Shown here: positions 1-6,345 of the stretch, in pieces
How positions within the stretch are numbered: the stretch's first letter is position 1
How the letters are laid out: each line of letters begins with the position of its first letter
Assembly (NCBI GenBank): GCA_934476545.1
Contig: CAKSOB010000069.1
Span: forward strand, 1 to 7,186
Origin: an uncultured Eubacteriales bacterium
GTDB taxonomy: Bacteria > Bacillota > Clostridia > Oscillospirales > Acutalibacteraceae
DNA: 7,186 nucleotides
Reading direction: 5' to 3'
Position numbers and translations under genes: made by a program
Notes under the pieces: model-generated
Told to the model about the DNA's origin: nothing
The model's database searches: none
The model's input: only the letters and a program-made list of their open reading frames with translations

Positions 1-509
1 AAGCTACAGAGTGTCCCTTGCGTTCCCATCACGCGCAAGACCACCTGCACAGACGCTCGCTTCTTCTCCTGCCGTTTTTTCATCAACAGCTGCGTCAGCA
101 AAATCACACAAGTAAATGCACCACCGATAAAATACAATCCTGCCCCAAAGGTCATCCCCATACCTACTGTAGACCAAAGCCCTGCGGCGGTAGTCACGCC
201 GTTCACCTTTGCTCCTCTGGTAAAAATTACACCTGCACCGAGAAAACCAATGGCCGACACAATCCCCGCCGCTACACGGGAAAAGTCCACCTTCCCGCCA
301 ATCACCGGCGTTGCTTCTGACAAAACATCCCAGAATCCATACTTGGAAAGCTCCATCATCAAGGCAGAGCTGGCAGCAACGATCATATGCGTGCGAATTC
401 CTGCGGACTTCACACGACGTTCTCGCTCTAAGCCGATCAGTCCGCCGCAAATCAAAGCCAGAATAATACGAAGTAAATACTCAAGTTGTGTGTACCACGG
501 TAAAAACAT
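1..509 (-). CDS. MgtC/SapB family membrane protein (C-terminus beyond the window)
   Basis: The reading frame gives 169 residues from an ATG at 509 and then runs off the left edge, so the C-terminus is missing. The family signature is clear: an early hydrophobic segment followed by GGLIGLERE (residues 22-30), then AGIRTHMIV (36-44), then DFSRVAAGIVSAIGFLGAGVIF (from residue 75), and GVTTAAGLW (104-112). At least four hydrophobic stretches (about 10-27, 40-53, 78-96 and 105-141) point to an inner-membrane protein, and a basic KKRQEKKR segment (143-150) follows the last one. MgtC proteins are linked to Mg2+ limitation, acid or phosphate stress and inhibition of F-type ATPase in some bacteria; many Firmicutes homologues have no known role. 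AGAAGG at 517-522 lies 7 nt before the ATG. It starts 39 bp after the VWA gene on the same strand, so co-transcription is likely. The family call is firm; the function here is inferred only. Confidence 0.9.
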   Translation of the reverse strand, partial: MFLPWYTQLEYLLRIILALICGGLIGLERERRVKSAGIRTHMIVAASSALMMELSKYGFWDVLSEATPVIGGKVDFSRVAAGIVSAIGFLGAGVIFTRGAKVNGVTTAAGLWSTVGMGMTFGAGLYFIGGAFTCVILLTQLLMKKRQEKKRASVQVVLRVMGTQGTLCS

Positions 510-524
510 AAAGAACCCTTCTTT
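510..524 (-). promoter_or_regulatory. Small inverted repeat enclosing the mgtC-like ribosome binding site
   Basis: On the minus strand AAAGAA, GGG and TTCTTT form a perfect 6-bp inverted repeat with a 3-nt loop that ends directly at the ATG of the MgtC-family gene. It contains the AGAAGG Shine-Dalgarno sequence. It is AT-rich and short, so it may be chance; if formed in mRNA it would reduce translation initiation. Confidence 0.25.
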
Positions 525-548
525 TATTATGTCGTAACTGCCTGTTCT

Positions 549-2567
549 TTATTCATTCCATCGCTTTACGATTCGTTTTAACTTTGGCGCAATGGCTACC
601 GCCAACGAGGTGTGCTGATTTGCTACGACTAGGTTATCTCCAAATAATTTATGGTGCAAGCTCGGTTCGCACTCCCCAACCAATACGCATAAAAATGCAA
701 TTCCCTTTTCTTCTGCTTGACGAATGGACTTTCGAATGTGATTCGCATTGGCAAACTGCTTATTCACCTTAGAGGATGGATACCCGTCTGTAATCAACAA
801 AAACACCTTGTGTTTTTCCGATCGTTGAATCAGTTCCCGCACACCATGATAAATTGTCCAGCCGGTGGGCGTGGAGGAGCTTTTGTTCAAACGAGATTTT
901 GCAACTGCCTCCTTCGGCGTATTACTGGAATCAAATTCCTTGAAAATATCATGCTCCTCTGTGCTTCCTACCTCCGCAAATCCGGCAACCTGCAGGCTAA
1001 CCTTCAGGTTCACAAAAACCTCCGTTAGAACACAAGCCAGTTCTCCGGCTTCAATACACAACTTCTTTCCCCGATTGCTGAACCGATTATTCATTGATCC
1101 GGATTGGTCAATTCTAAGTGTGATAGCCGCTTCGTTTTGGTCAGAATCCCCAATAGGACGGCGGAACAACTCCACCGATCGCTGTTTGTATTTTGCAATT
1201 CTCAGTGGGTCCACACGCCCCGATGTGTAAAATTCATTTTCATCCCGTACTTTTTTCAGTTCTTTTTTGAAGAGCGCACGCAGGCTGTGAATCAACCTCT
1301 TATTAGAATTGATCGTATCTCGATAGAATATTCTGTCAGAAGGCAACACCGTCAGAGAACCGGTATGCTGTTCCTTGTGAGAAAATGTTCCACCAAAATC
1401 CCGTTCCAACAATGTGTCGGAGATTGTCTCGTTCTGCTCCATCCTCTCCATGTTACAGGCATATTGATTCACTTGCTGCAACAATTTGGAAAGCTTCCGC
1501 TCGCTTTCAAACTGATGCTCCTCTGCTTCCGTAAATTTACCTTCTGTATATTTTTCCAAAGAATTTGTATCTTTTGTGCTTTCAGCCGCTTCCCCAGACT
1601 GTTCCTTCTGTTCTTGCGTTTGCGTATCCGATTCCTGTTCCTGTGTATCGTTCCTTTTGCTTTCTGCCTTTTCATCCGGATAATTTTCATAAGAATCCGC
1701 CGTATTATCCGTATCTCGCGTCTCTTTTGTTTTTCCGTCCTTATTGGGAAGCGCTACATCACGAGGCAGCTTGGGCAGCTCTGCGGGACGGGACTCAATG
1801 GGTTTTCTGGCAAGATCTTCATCAGACAAGCGCTCCGAATTTGGAAAATGCTCCAAAATCACAACGGCAATCTCTCGGAGCAACCGTCCCTTTTCACTGG
1901 TAGAATAAGAAAACCGCAGAATTTTTTCCAACATAGGTTTAATCGTAACCCAAACCTCTTTGGCTCGAAAGCTGGTGATTCTTCCCTTGAACCGCATTCC
2001 TTTTTCAAAATTGCAGGTATCCCGAATATTATGAAGTGCCGCTGCCCATTGCCGCTCCGGCTGCATCGTGTCAATTCTGGGCGCACACAAAAAGCTGATA
2101 TAACTGCCATACATGCATGCCGCATGAACCCATCCGCCAAAGATGGAGGGCTCTCGGCTTTCCACGATCAAGTCTTCTACCAGATCAAAAATATACTGGA
2201 CTTGGTGGGCATCGTACCCCTGCAAAATCAGAGAGGTAATCTCCTTCTGATACATCTTATAATTGGTAAAAAGAGCGTGGAGCGTTTCGTGAACCACCAA
2301 CTTAATGCGCATAAAAAAAGGGTTGATCTTCTTTCCGTCATTGCGCCGATAAGCGTTGCAGATGCTTTCGTCATCCCCCACATAAATGCAGTTTCCGTCT
2401 GTATATCCCACACGCCCCTGCAAATAAGCAATTTTCACCCTTACGGTCAAATTTCCGGTAATAGACTGTGCAATTGCAGAAAATAAATGCTCCTGCCGCT
2501 GCACAGACATCCCATCTTGAACGGTTCGCAGCGTCGGGATACCTGTTTCTTTCAAATCTGTTATCAT
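549..2567 (-). CDS. Metallopeptidase-like/VWA domain protein, partner of an AAA+ ATPase (CobT-like architecture)
   Basis: The product is 672 residues from the ATG at 2567. This start is preferred to the TTG at 2573 because GGAGG (2577-2581) lies 9 nt before the ATG but only 3 nt before the TTG. The N-terminal half carries HETLHALFT (residues 93-101), an HExxH zinc-site motif, followed about 30 residues later by VEDLIVE (130-136), which can supply a third acidic ligand. A hydrophilic Glu/Gln/Asp/Lys/Thr-rich linker covers about 270-345. The C-terminal domain (about 478-672) is VWA with a complete MIDAS: D487-x-S489-x-S491, T566 within STPTGW, and D594 in LLITDGYPS. There is no signal peptide or membrane segment, so it is probably cytoplasmic. 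A charged linker before a MIDAS-bearing VWA is typical of CobT and Mg-chelatase D subunits, which work with an AAA+ partner; the gene 27 bp upstream encodes one. Target and peptidase activity are unproven. Confidence 0.88.
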   Translation of the reverse strand: MITDLKETGIPTLRTVQDGMSVQRQEHLFSAIAQSITGNLTVRVKIAYLQGRVGYTDGNCIYVGDDESICNAYRRNDGKKINPFFMRIKLVVHETLHALFTNYKMYQKEITSLILQGYDAHQVQYIFDLVEDLIVESREPSIFGGWVHAACMYGSYISFLCAPRIDTMQPERQWAAALHNIRDTCNFEKGMRFKGRITSFRAKEVWVTIKPMLEKILRFSYSTSEKGRLLREIAVVILEHFPNSERLSDEDLARKPIESRPAELPKLPRDVALPNKDGKTKETRDTDNTADSYENYPDEKAESKRNDTQEQESDTQTQEQKEQSGEAAESTKDTNSLEKYTEGKFTEAEEHQFESERKLSKLLQQVNQYACNMERMEQNETISDTLLERDFGGTFSHKEQHTGSLTVLPSDRIFYRDTINSNKRLIHSLRALFKKELKKVRDENEFYTSGRVDPLRIAKYKQRSVELFRRPIGDSDQNEAAITLRIDQSGSMNNRFSNRGKKLCIEAGELACVLTEVFVNLKVSLQVAGFAEVGSTEEHDIFKEFDSSNTPKEAVAKSRLNKSSSTPTGWTIYHGVRELIQRSEKHKVFLLITDGYPSSKVNKQFANANHIRKSIRQAEEKGIAFLCVLVGECEPSLHHKLFGDNLVVANQHTSLAVAIAPKLKRIVKRWNE

Positions 2568-2576
2568 AATCAAGTT

Positions 2577-2593
2577 CCTCCGGGGTGAACCCC
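2577..2593 (-). promoter_or_regulatory. Intercistronic hairpin and strong ribosome binding site before the VWA gene
   Basis: Directly after the stop codon of the ATPase gene the minus strand reads GGGG-TTCA-CCCC (2593-2582), a 4-bp GC stem with a 4-nt loop. It abuts the GGAGG ribosome binding site (2581-2577) of the VWA gene. The ribosome binding site decides the start of that gene. The hairpin might tune the ATPase to VWA ratio or protect mRNA, but it is short. Confidence 0.45.
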
Positions 2594-2594
2594 A

Positions 2595-3656
2595 TCAAGC
2601 TGTTCCGTAACGATGCTCCCATGGAAAAATATCCAAAACCTCTTCCTTTACTTCCTGCGCCAAGTCCAGATCAATACACGCCAGCGTATTAACATAAGTA
2701 AGAATCGCCGCATCTTTTGGTTCAATTCCATTCTGGATTTCCGTCAGCATATTGGCAGCCTGTCTGGCAGAAAGGGTTTTTGCTTCATCGCTTCGCGCAA
2801 CCATGTCGCCGTTCAAATAGTTTTTCACCAACTCCAAAAGGTCTACCGCCACTTCAAAATCCACATCCGTCAGAGATCTTGGCGTAAAGGTTTGCTCTGT
2901 AATCAAATTCTTTCCCGCATAGGGATACCCCAACTTTTGATGAAGCTTTGCAATCATGGTTTCTCTATCGTCCTTTTCAAACACATAAGTGGTGGAGAAT
3001 CGGTTCAGGTATGCTTCATTAAAAGGCTTTGAGCCTTCTGTTCCCACATTGAACAGATTGACATAAATCGCAAAGGGATGGCGATATGTATCAATATAAT
3101 TGTCTACTTCCAAAATAAACGGCGATACCACCGCCTGACTCAGCGCCATTTGACGATCTGTTTTCATCTGGTTGATTTCTTCCAATGCAATTACACCGCC
3201 GTCTCGATGAACCGTTGGAACGGCTGTCCAATGAAATTGAATTTCCCCATGAGCAATGGAAGAAACACCCAAAAATTTATCCGTACCGGATTCCCCGGAA
3301 AAAGACTCCACCCGCATAGGAATGCCCAAAACAGCGCAAATGACCCGCAACCCGAAAGATTTTCCGGCACCGGGTTCACCGATAAAGTTGATATTGACAC
3401 AATCCGGCCCGATTTGCTCCTCCAAGGACTGTACTCCACTTTGAATCCGTCTTTGAATCCGATAAAACGATTGATAGATTTTATTCAAACAAAGATAAAG
3501 ATTGGGCGTAAAGGTGACTTCCTTTAAAAATGCTCTGTCCGGAATATCCTCTTGATTAACAAATTGAATTTCAAAGCACCGAGAAACATCGTATGCCCCA
3601 TCTATCATTTTTTGCCGTTCAAAGGTAACCGGTAAACCATATTCTTTTTCTTCCAT
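2595..3656 (-). CDS. MoxR/CobS-like AAA+ ATPase
   Basis: The product is 353 residues from the ATG at 3656, which has GAGG (3663-3666) 6 nt upstream. A GTG at 3686, 6 bp after the previous stop, would add 10 residues but has a weaker ribosome site. Walker A is GEPGAGKS (residues 93-100). Walker B is GGVIALEEIN (153-162), with Glu where the first acidic residue is usually Asp. A sensor-1-like Asn occurs in LFNVGTEGSK (201-210), and NEAYLNRF (213-220) matches the arginine-finger region, usually ALxDRF, of MoxR, CobS and related AAA_5 proteins. The last ~100 residues are probably the helical lid. Such ATPases form hexamers that act on a target through a VWA partner, here encoded 27 bp downstream. 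The pair resembles CobS/CobT, NorQ/NorD and RavA/ViaA. I would not name it cobS: no cobalamin genes are visible, and the partner has extra features. Confidence 0.9.
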   Translation of the reverse strand: MEEKEYGLPVTFERQKMIDGAYDVSRCFEIQFVNQEDIPDRAFLKEVTFTPNLYLCLNKIYQSFYRIQRRIQSGVQSLEEQIGPDCVNINFIGEPGAGKSFGLRVICAVLGIPMRVESFSGESGTDKFLGVSSIAHGEIQFHWTAVPTVHRDGGVIALEEINQMKTDRQMALSQAVVSPFILEVDNYIDTYRHPFAIYVNLFNVGTEGSKPFNEAYLNRFSTTYVFEKDDRETMIAKLHQKLGYPYAGKNLITEQTFTPRSLTDVDFEVAVDLLELVKNYLNGDMVARSDEAKTLSARQAANMLTEIQNGIEPKDAAILTYVNTLACIDLDLAQEVKEEVLDIFPWEHRYGTA

Positions 3657-3692
3657 AATAAACCTCACTTCCAAATTCAAAATCACGATCTC

Positions 3693-4142
3693 TCACTTAA
3701 CCGTAAATTGCGTAAGCATTCGATGTATCATTTTAGCCCGAATATTATCGTGACACAACACGAAAATATGGTCAAACCTTGCCAAAGAGGCCACTACTCC
3801 GTAAATATCAGCATGATCTAACGCATAGCTGATAGCCGATGCCATTCTGTTCCGACAGGTAATTGCGATTAAGTTTTGAGAGCATCGTGTGGAAACAGCA
3901 TATTCTATATATAACTTTTGAAATAAAATATAGGGATTCTTTTTATTGATTGAGGAAACGTAGCGATATGTTCCGTCTGTAGACTGTATCTTCGTAATGT
4001 TCAAATCCCGAATATCTCTGGAAAGCGTTGCCTGCGCAACACGAAATCCATAGCTGTGTAACATTTCCCTTAAATCGGATTGACTTCCGATTTCATATCG
4101 CTCAATCAGCTGCAAAATCTTCTCTTGTCGCTTATTTTTCAT
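3693..4142 (-). CDS. ArgR/AhrC-family transcriptional regulator, atypical effector domain
   Basis: The product is 149 residues, the normal length for this family, with GGTGGAG (4150-4156) 7 nt before the ATG. The N-terminal winged-helix domain is typical: RQEKILQLIE (5-14), SQSDLREML (20-28) and the recognition segment QATLSRDIRDLNITKI (37-52). The C-terminal oligomerisation and arginine-binding domain is recognisable (LIAITCRNRMASAISYALDH, about 91-110), but the usual GTIxGDDT ligand motif is replaced by GVVASLARFDH (115-125). That is three residues longer and lacks the paired Asp. A canonical arginine response is therefore doubtful; it may sense another ligand or none. It is the first gene of the cluster with the ATPase, VWA and MgtC genes, suggesting a local regulator. 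I found no clear ARG box (TGAAT/ATTCA type) in the 478 bp upstream. The family is confident, the effector unknown. Confidence 0.87.
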   Translation of the reverse strand: MKNKRQEKILQLIERYEIGSQSDLREMLHSYGFRVAQATLSRDIRDLNITKIQSTDGTYRYVSSINKKNPYILFQKLYIEYAVSTRCSQNLIAITCRNRMASAISYALDHADIYGVVASLARFDHIFVLCHDNIRAKMIHRMLTQFTVK

Positions 4143-4198
4143 ACGATTTCTCCACCATTTGAAAGAAAAGTGCGCTGCAACACAGAATTGTATCGCAA
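4139..4198 (-). CDS. Possible 19-codon leader ORF overlapping the regulator start
   Basis: A TTG at 4198 has AAGGAG (4206-4211) at a 7-nt spacing. It opens a frame of 19 codons, MRYNSVLQRTFLSNGGEIV, whose TGA stop overlaps the ATG of the ArgR-family gene in an ATGA junction. The frame runs through the 15-bp hairpin at 4170-4203. A ribosome starting here would cover the 5' arm and could prevent hairpin formation, as in leader-peptide attenuation. TTG is a rarer start and a 19-codon frame can arise by chance, so this is tentative. Confidence 0.22.
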   Translation of the reverse strand: MRYNSVLQRTFLSNGGEIV

Positions 4199-4203
4199 CG
4201 CAC
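4162..4203 (-). terminator. 15-bp hairpin with T-rich tail: terminator or attenuator before the ArgR-family gene
   Basis: In minus-strand RNA the arm 4203-4189 pairs with 4184-4170 over 15 consecutive positions (12 Watson-Crick, 3 G-U) around the 4-nt loop ATTC. TTTTCTTT (4169-4162) follows at once. The G-U pairs would be A-C mismatches in plus-strand RNA, so the structure fits minus-strand transcription, the direction of all genes here. It is the first terminator-like element seen after ureC (about 420 nt beyond its stop), and it ends only 6 nt before the GGTGGAG of the ArgR-family gene. There is no room for a promoter between hairpin and gene, so the gene must be transcribed through it. This makes an attenuator or readthrough control point plausible. 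The lower stem is GC-rich and the upper part weak. Confidence 0.6.
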
Positions 4204-4380
4204 CTCTCCTTAATTCCTTCTCGCTAACTAAAATTTCAGCAACTATCTACAAGAAAAATAAAAATCAGTTCTTTAAGTTTGTTATGTTTTTCTATTTTCA
4301 AAATGGAGATTCCTGTGATAAAATAGGAAACATAAGAGCAACATTTTTTAGAATGACTTTCGACAGACAGGTTTCGCATT

Positions 4381-4408
4381 CGAAAATTTAACTGCCATTA
4401 AATTTTCG
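4381..4408. repeat. Perfect 11-bp inverted repeat
   Basis: The arms CGAAAATTTAA (4381-4391) and TTAAATTTTCG (4398-4408) are exact reverse complements separated by CTGCCA. Neither side is followed by a T tract on its own transcript, so it is not a standard terminator. It could be an operator for a dimeric regulator or an mRNA hairpin downstream of ureC. It begins inside one of the TTCGAA elements. Confidence 0.55.
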
Positions 4409-4496
4409 CTTGTATCTGCCCGTTCGAAAGTTTTTTTCTTTTATTTGTACTTTGTTCTACCTATCTCGAACTGTTTTCATGCTATGTGTAAGCAGT

Positions 4497-4521
4497 ATGG
4501 TTTTTAGAATGGTTTTTTAGA
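4497..4521. repeat. Tandem 12/13-bp direct repeat
   Basis: ATGGTTTTTAGA (4497-4508) is followed directly by ATGGTTTTTTAGA (4509-4521), differing only by one T in the run. A related TTTTTTAGAATG occurs near 4345. Probably slippage in AT-rich DNA; no function is evident. Confidence 0.5.
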
Positions 4522-4620
4522 TTAAATCAAATAGTGAAAATCTTTGGGAGATACACAATGATTTTTTCGAACAGAAATTTTAACACGAACCAGCGATAAT
4601 ATGGTTTTACAGCGTATAAA

Positions 4621-6336
4621 TTAGAACAGGTAATAGAGTTTGCTCATTGGCAGCTCGGTTGCAGGCTGGGATGTAACTTCCTCACCGTTTACCTTTACCT
4701 TGGTTGTAACCGGATCAATCTCAATCTTCGGAGCCAAACCGTTCAGAATCATATCCTTCTTGGCAACTGTTCTGCATCCCTTAACAGGAGCAACTACCTT
4801 TTCCAGACCCAGCTCTTCCTTAATACCGTTGTCATAAGCCAGCTTAGAAACAAAGGTCATGCAGGTTTCCTTCATTGCCTTACCATAAGCGCCGAACATT
4901 GGCTTCATGATGATTGGCTGTGGAGTTGGGATAGAAGCGTTTGCATCGCCCATCTTAGCAGCGATCATCATACCGCCCATGATGACAACTTCAGGCTTTA
5001 CACCAAACATATCCGGTCTCCAAACAACCAAGTCAGCCTTCTTGCCAACCTCTACGGAGCCGATATACTCGGAGGTACCGGTAGCCAGAGCAGGGTTGAT
5101 TGTGTACTTCGCAATGTAACGCTTTACACGGAAGTTGTCGTTGCCCTCTGCATCTTCCGGCAGCTTGCCTCTCTGCTTCTTATTCTTGTCAGCCAACTGC
5201 CAAGTACGAGTAATAACTTCAGCAGGACGACCCATAGCCTGAGAGTCAGAGTTAATGATGGAAATTGCGCCGATATCATGCAGAACGTCCTCGGCTGCAA
5301 TTGTCTCCTTGCGGATACGGGACTTACCGAATGCGATATCATCCGGAATGTCACTGTCCATGTGGTGGCATACCATCAGCATATCCAAGTGTTCGTCATA
5401 GGTGTTTACTGTGTAAGGAACAGTAGGTGTTGTTGTGGAAGGAATAACGGTTGGGCAACTTGCCAGAACCATTGTATCAGGAGCGTGACCACCGCCTGCA
5501 CCTTCTGTGTGGAAAGTGTGGATGGTTCTGCCGTTGAAGGACTTAATGGTATTCTCTACGTTACCGCACTCATTGATGGAGTCTGTGTGAATTGCAACAG
5601 ATACATCATACTGATCAGCGACTGCCAGAGCGCAATCAATTGCTGCAGGTGTGGTACCCCAGTCCTCGTGGAGCTTATAACCAACTGCACCGGCTGCGAT
5701 CTGCTCTACCAGTGGGCCTGGTTCGGAAGAGTTAGCCTTGCCGAGAACTAAGAAGTTCATTGGATGCTCATCCAGAGATTGCAGCATCTTCTTGATGTTC
5801 CATGGACCAGGTGTGCAAGTGGTTGCAAAGGAACCGTCTGCAGGACCGTCGCCGCCACCGTACATTGTTGTAACACCGGAGAACAGGGATGTTTCAACCT
5901 GCTGTGGGCAAATGTAGTGAATGTGTGTATCGATCGCACCGGCTGTAACGATCATACCCTCTGCGGAGAGAACTTCTGTGCCGGTACCGATAACCAATCT
6001 TGGATCTACATCGTCTTGTGTATCCGGGTTGCCGGCCTTGCCGATACCTGCAATCTTACCATTTTTGATACCAATGTCAGCCTTAACGATGCCGGTATAG
6101 TCAACGATAACTGCATTTGTCAGGCAGAAATCCAGTGCGCCGCCTTCGTTTGTGATGCCAACTTTTTGACCCATACCATCACGGATGGTCTTGGAACCAC
6201 CAAATTTGCATTCTTCACCATATGTTGCATAATCTTTTTCAATCTCGATAAAGAGGTCAGTATCTGCCAGTCTAATCTTATCGCCAACTGTTGGGCCATA
6301 CATGCCGGCATATGCCTTTCTGTCAATTGTAAACAT
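4621..6336 (-). CDS. ureC: Urease alpha subunit (catalytic, nickel-binding)
   Basis: The product is 571 residues, a normal length for a separate bacterial UreC. The ATG at 6336 (MFTIDRKAYAGMYGPT) is chosen because AAAGGAG (6346-6352) lies 9 nt upstream; the in-frame TTG at 6345 abuts that site. Urease hydrolyses urea to ammonia and carbamate in the cytoplasm. All active-site residues are visible, each four positions beyond the Klebsiella numbering: H138 and H140 (DTHIH), the carbamylated K221 and H223 (GYKLHEDWG), H250 (AIHTD), H276 (FHTEGAGGGHAPD), C323 and H324 of the mobile flap (MVCHHMDSD), R340 (KSRIRKET) and D364 (NSDSQAMGR). It is third in ureABC, 60 bp after ureB. No accessory gene follows: 478 bp of non-coding DNA and then a regulator. 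Activity therefore depends on UreDEFG-type factors encoded elsewhere. Confidence 0.99.
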   Translation of the reverse strand: MFTIDRKAYAGMYGPTVGDKIRLADTDLFIEIEKDYATYGEECKFGGSKTIRDGMGQKVGITNEGGALDFCLTNAVIVDYTGIVKADIGIKNGKIAGIGKAGNPDTQDDVDPRLVIGTGTEVLSAEGMIVTAGAIDTHIHYICPQQVETSLFSGVTTMYGGGDGPADGSFATTCTPGPWNIKKMLQSLDEHPMNFLVLGKANSSEPGPLVEQIAAGAVGYKLHEDWGTTPAAIDCALAVADQYDVSVAIHTDSINECGNVENTIKSFNGRTIHTFHTEGAGGGHAPDTMVLASCPTVIPSTTTPTVPYTVNTYDEHLDMLMVCHHMDSDIPDDIAFGKSRIRKETIAAEDVLHDIGAISIINSDSQAMGRPAEVITRTWQLADKNKKQRGKLPEDAEGNDNFRVKRYIAKYTINPALATGTSEYIGSVEVGKKADLVVWRPDMFGVKPEVVIMGGMMIAAKMGDANASIPTPQPIIMKPMFGAYGKAMKETCMTFVSKLAYDNGIKEELGLEKVVAPVKGCRTVAKKDMILNGLAPKIEIDPVTTKVKVNGEEVTSQPATELPMSKLYYLF

Positions 6337-6345
6337 GTGAAACAA

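Larger units (their letters stand above)
4359..4571. promoter_or_regulatory. Cluster of TTCGAA-type elements, possible regulator sites
   Basis: Perfect palindromic TTCGAA occurs at 4379-4384, 4423-4428 and 4566-4571. Related forms are TCGAA at 4466-4470 and TTCGAC at 4359-4364. Distances between CG centres are about 20, 44, 42 and 101 bp; the first three are close to whole helical turns. This could be a set of operators for the regulator encoded just downstream. The motif is short and the assignment is speculative. Confidence 0.25.
4143..4620. other. Structured AT-rich intergenic region between ureC and the regulator gene
   Basis: No convincing gene is present in these 478 bp on either strand. 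The stretch holds a tandem short repeat, a perfect 11-bp inverted repeat, several TTCGAA-type elements, a possible leader ORF and a terminator-like hairpin, listed separately. I looked for minus-strand promoters (for example TTGATT or TTGAAA followed by AT-rich -10 candidates), but none had both elements well matched at 16-18 nt. I also saw no GC-rich hairpin with a T tract just after ureC. Long minus-strand transcription from urease into this region is therefore possible. Confidence 0.7.

Noticed and set aside
4..450. Minus-strand frame of 148 codons overlapping the MgtC gene
   Set aside because: It is Cys/Arg/Trp-rich and out of frame with the MgtC-family reading frame, whose motifs are unmistakable.
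1104..2486. Long plus-strand open frame of 460 codons
   Set aside because: It is antisense to the VWA gene, rich in Phe, Arg, Leu and Cys, with no recognisable domain. The minus-strand frame has clear motifs and a ribosome site.
549..3656. Naming the AAA+/VWA pair cobS/cobT
   Set aside because: Architecture is similar, but no cobalamin genes are present and the target is unknown, so a gene symbol would overstate the evidence.
4080..4391. Plus-strand frame of 103 codons crossing the regulator start and the gap
   Set aside because: Composition is AT-driven (Phe, Lys, Asn, Ile), it has no good ribosome site or domain, and it is antisense to the regulator N-terminus.
4143..4620. ARG-box operator for the ArgR-family protein
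   Set aside because: No clear TGAAT/ATTCA-type palindrome pair was seen; TTCGAA elements were recorded instead as a weaker possibility.
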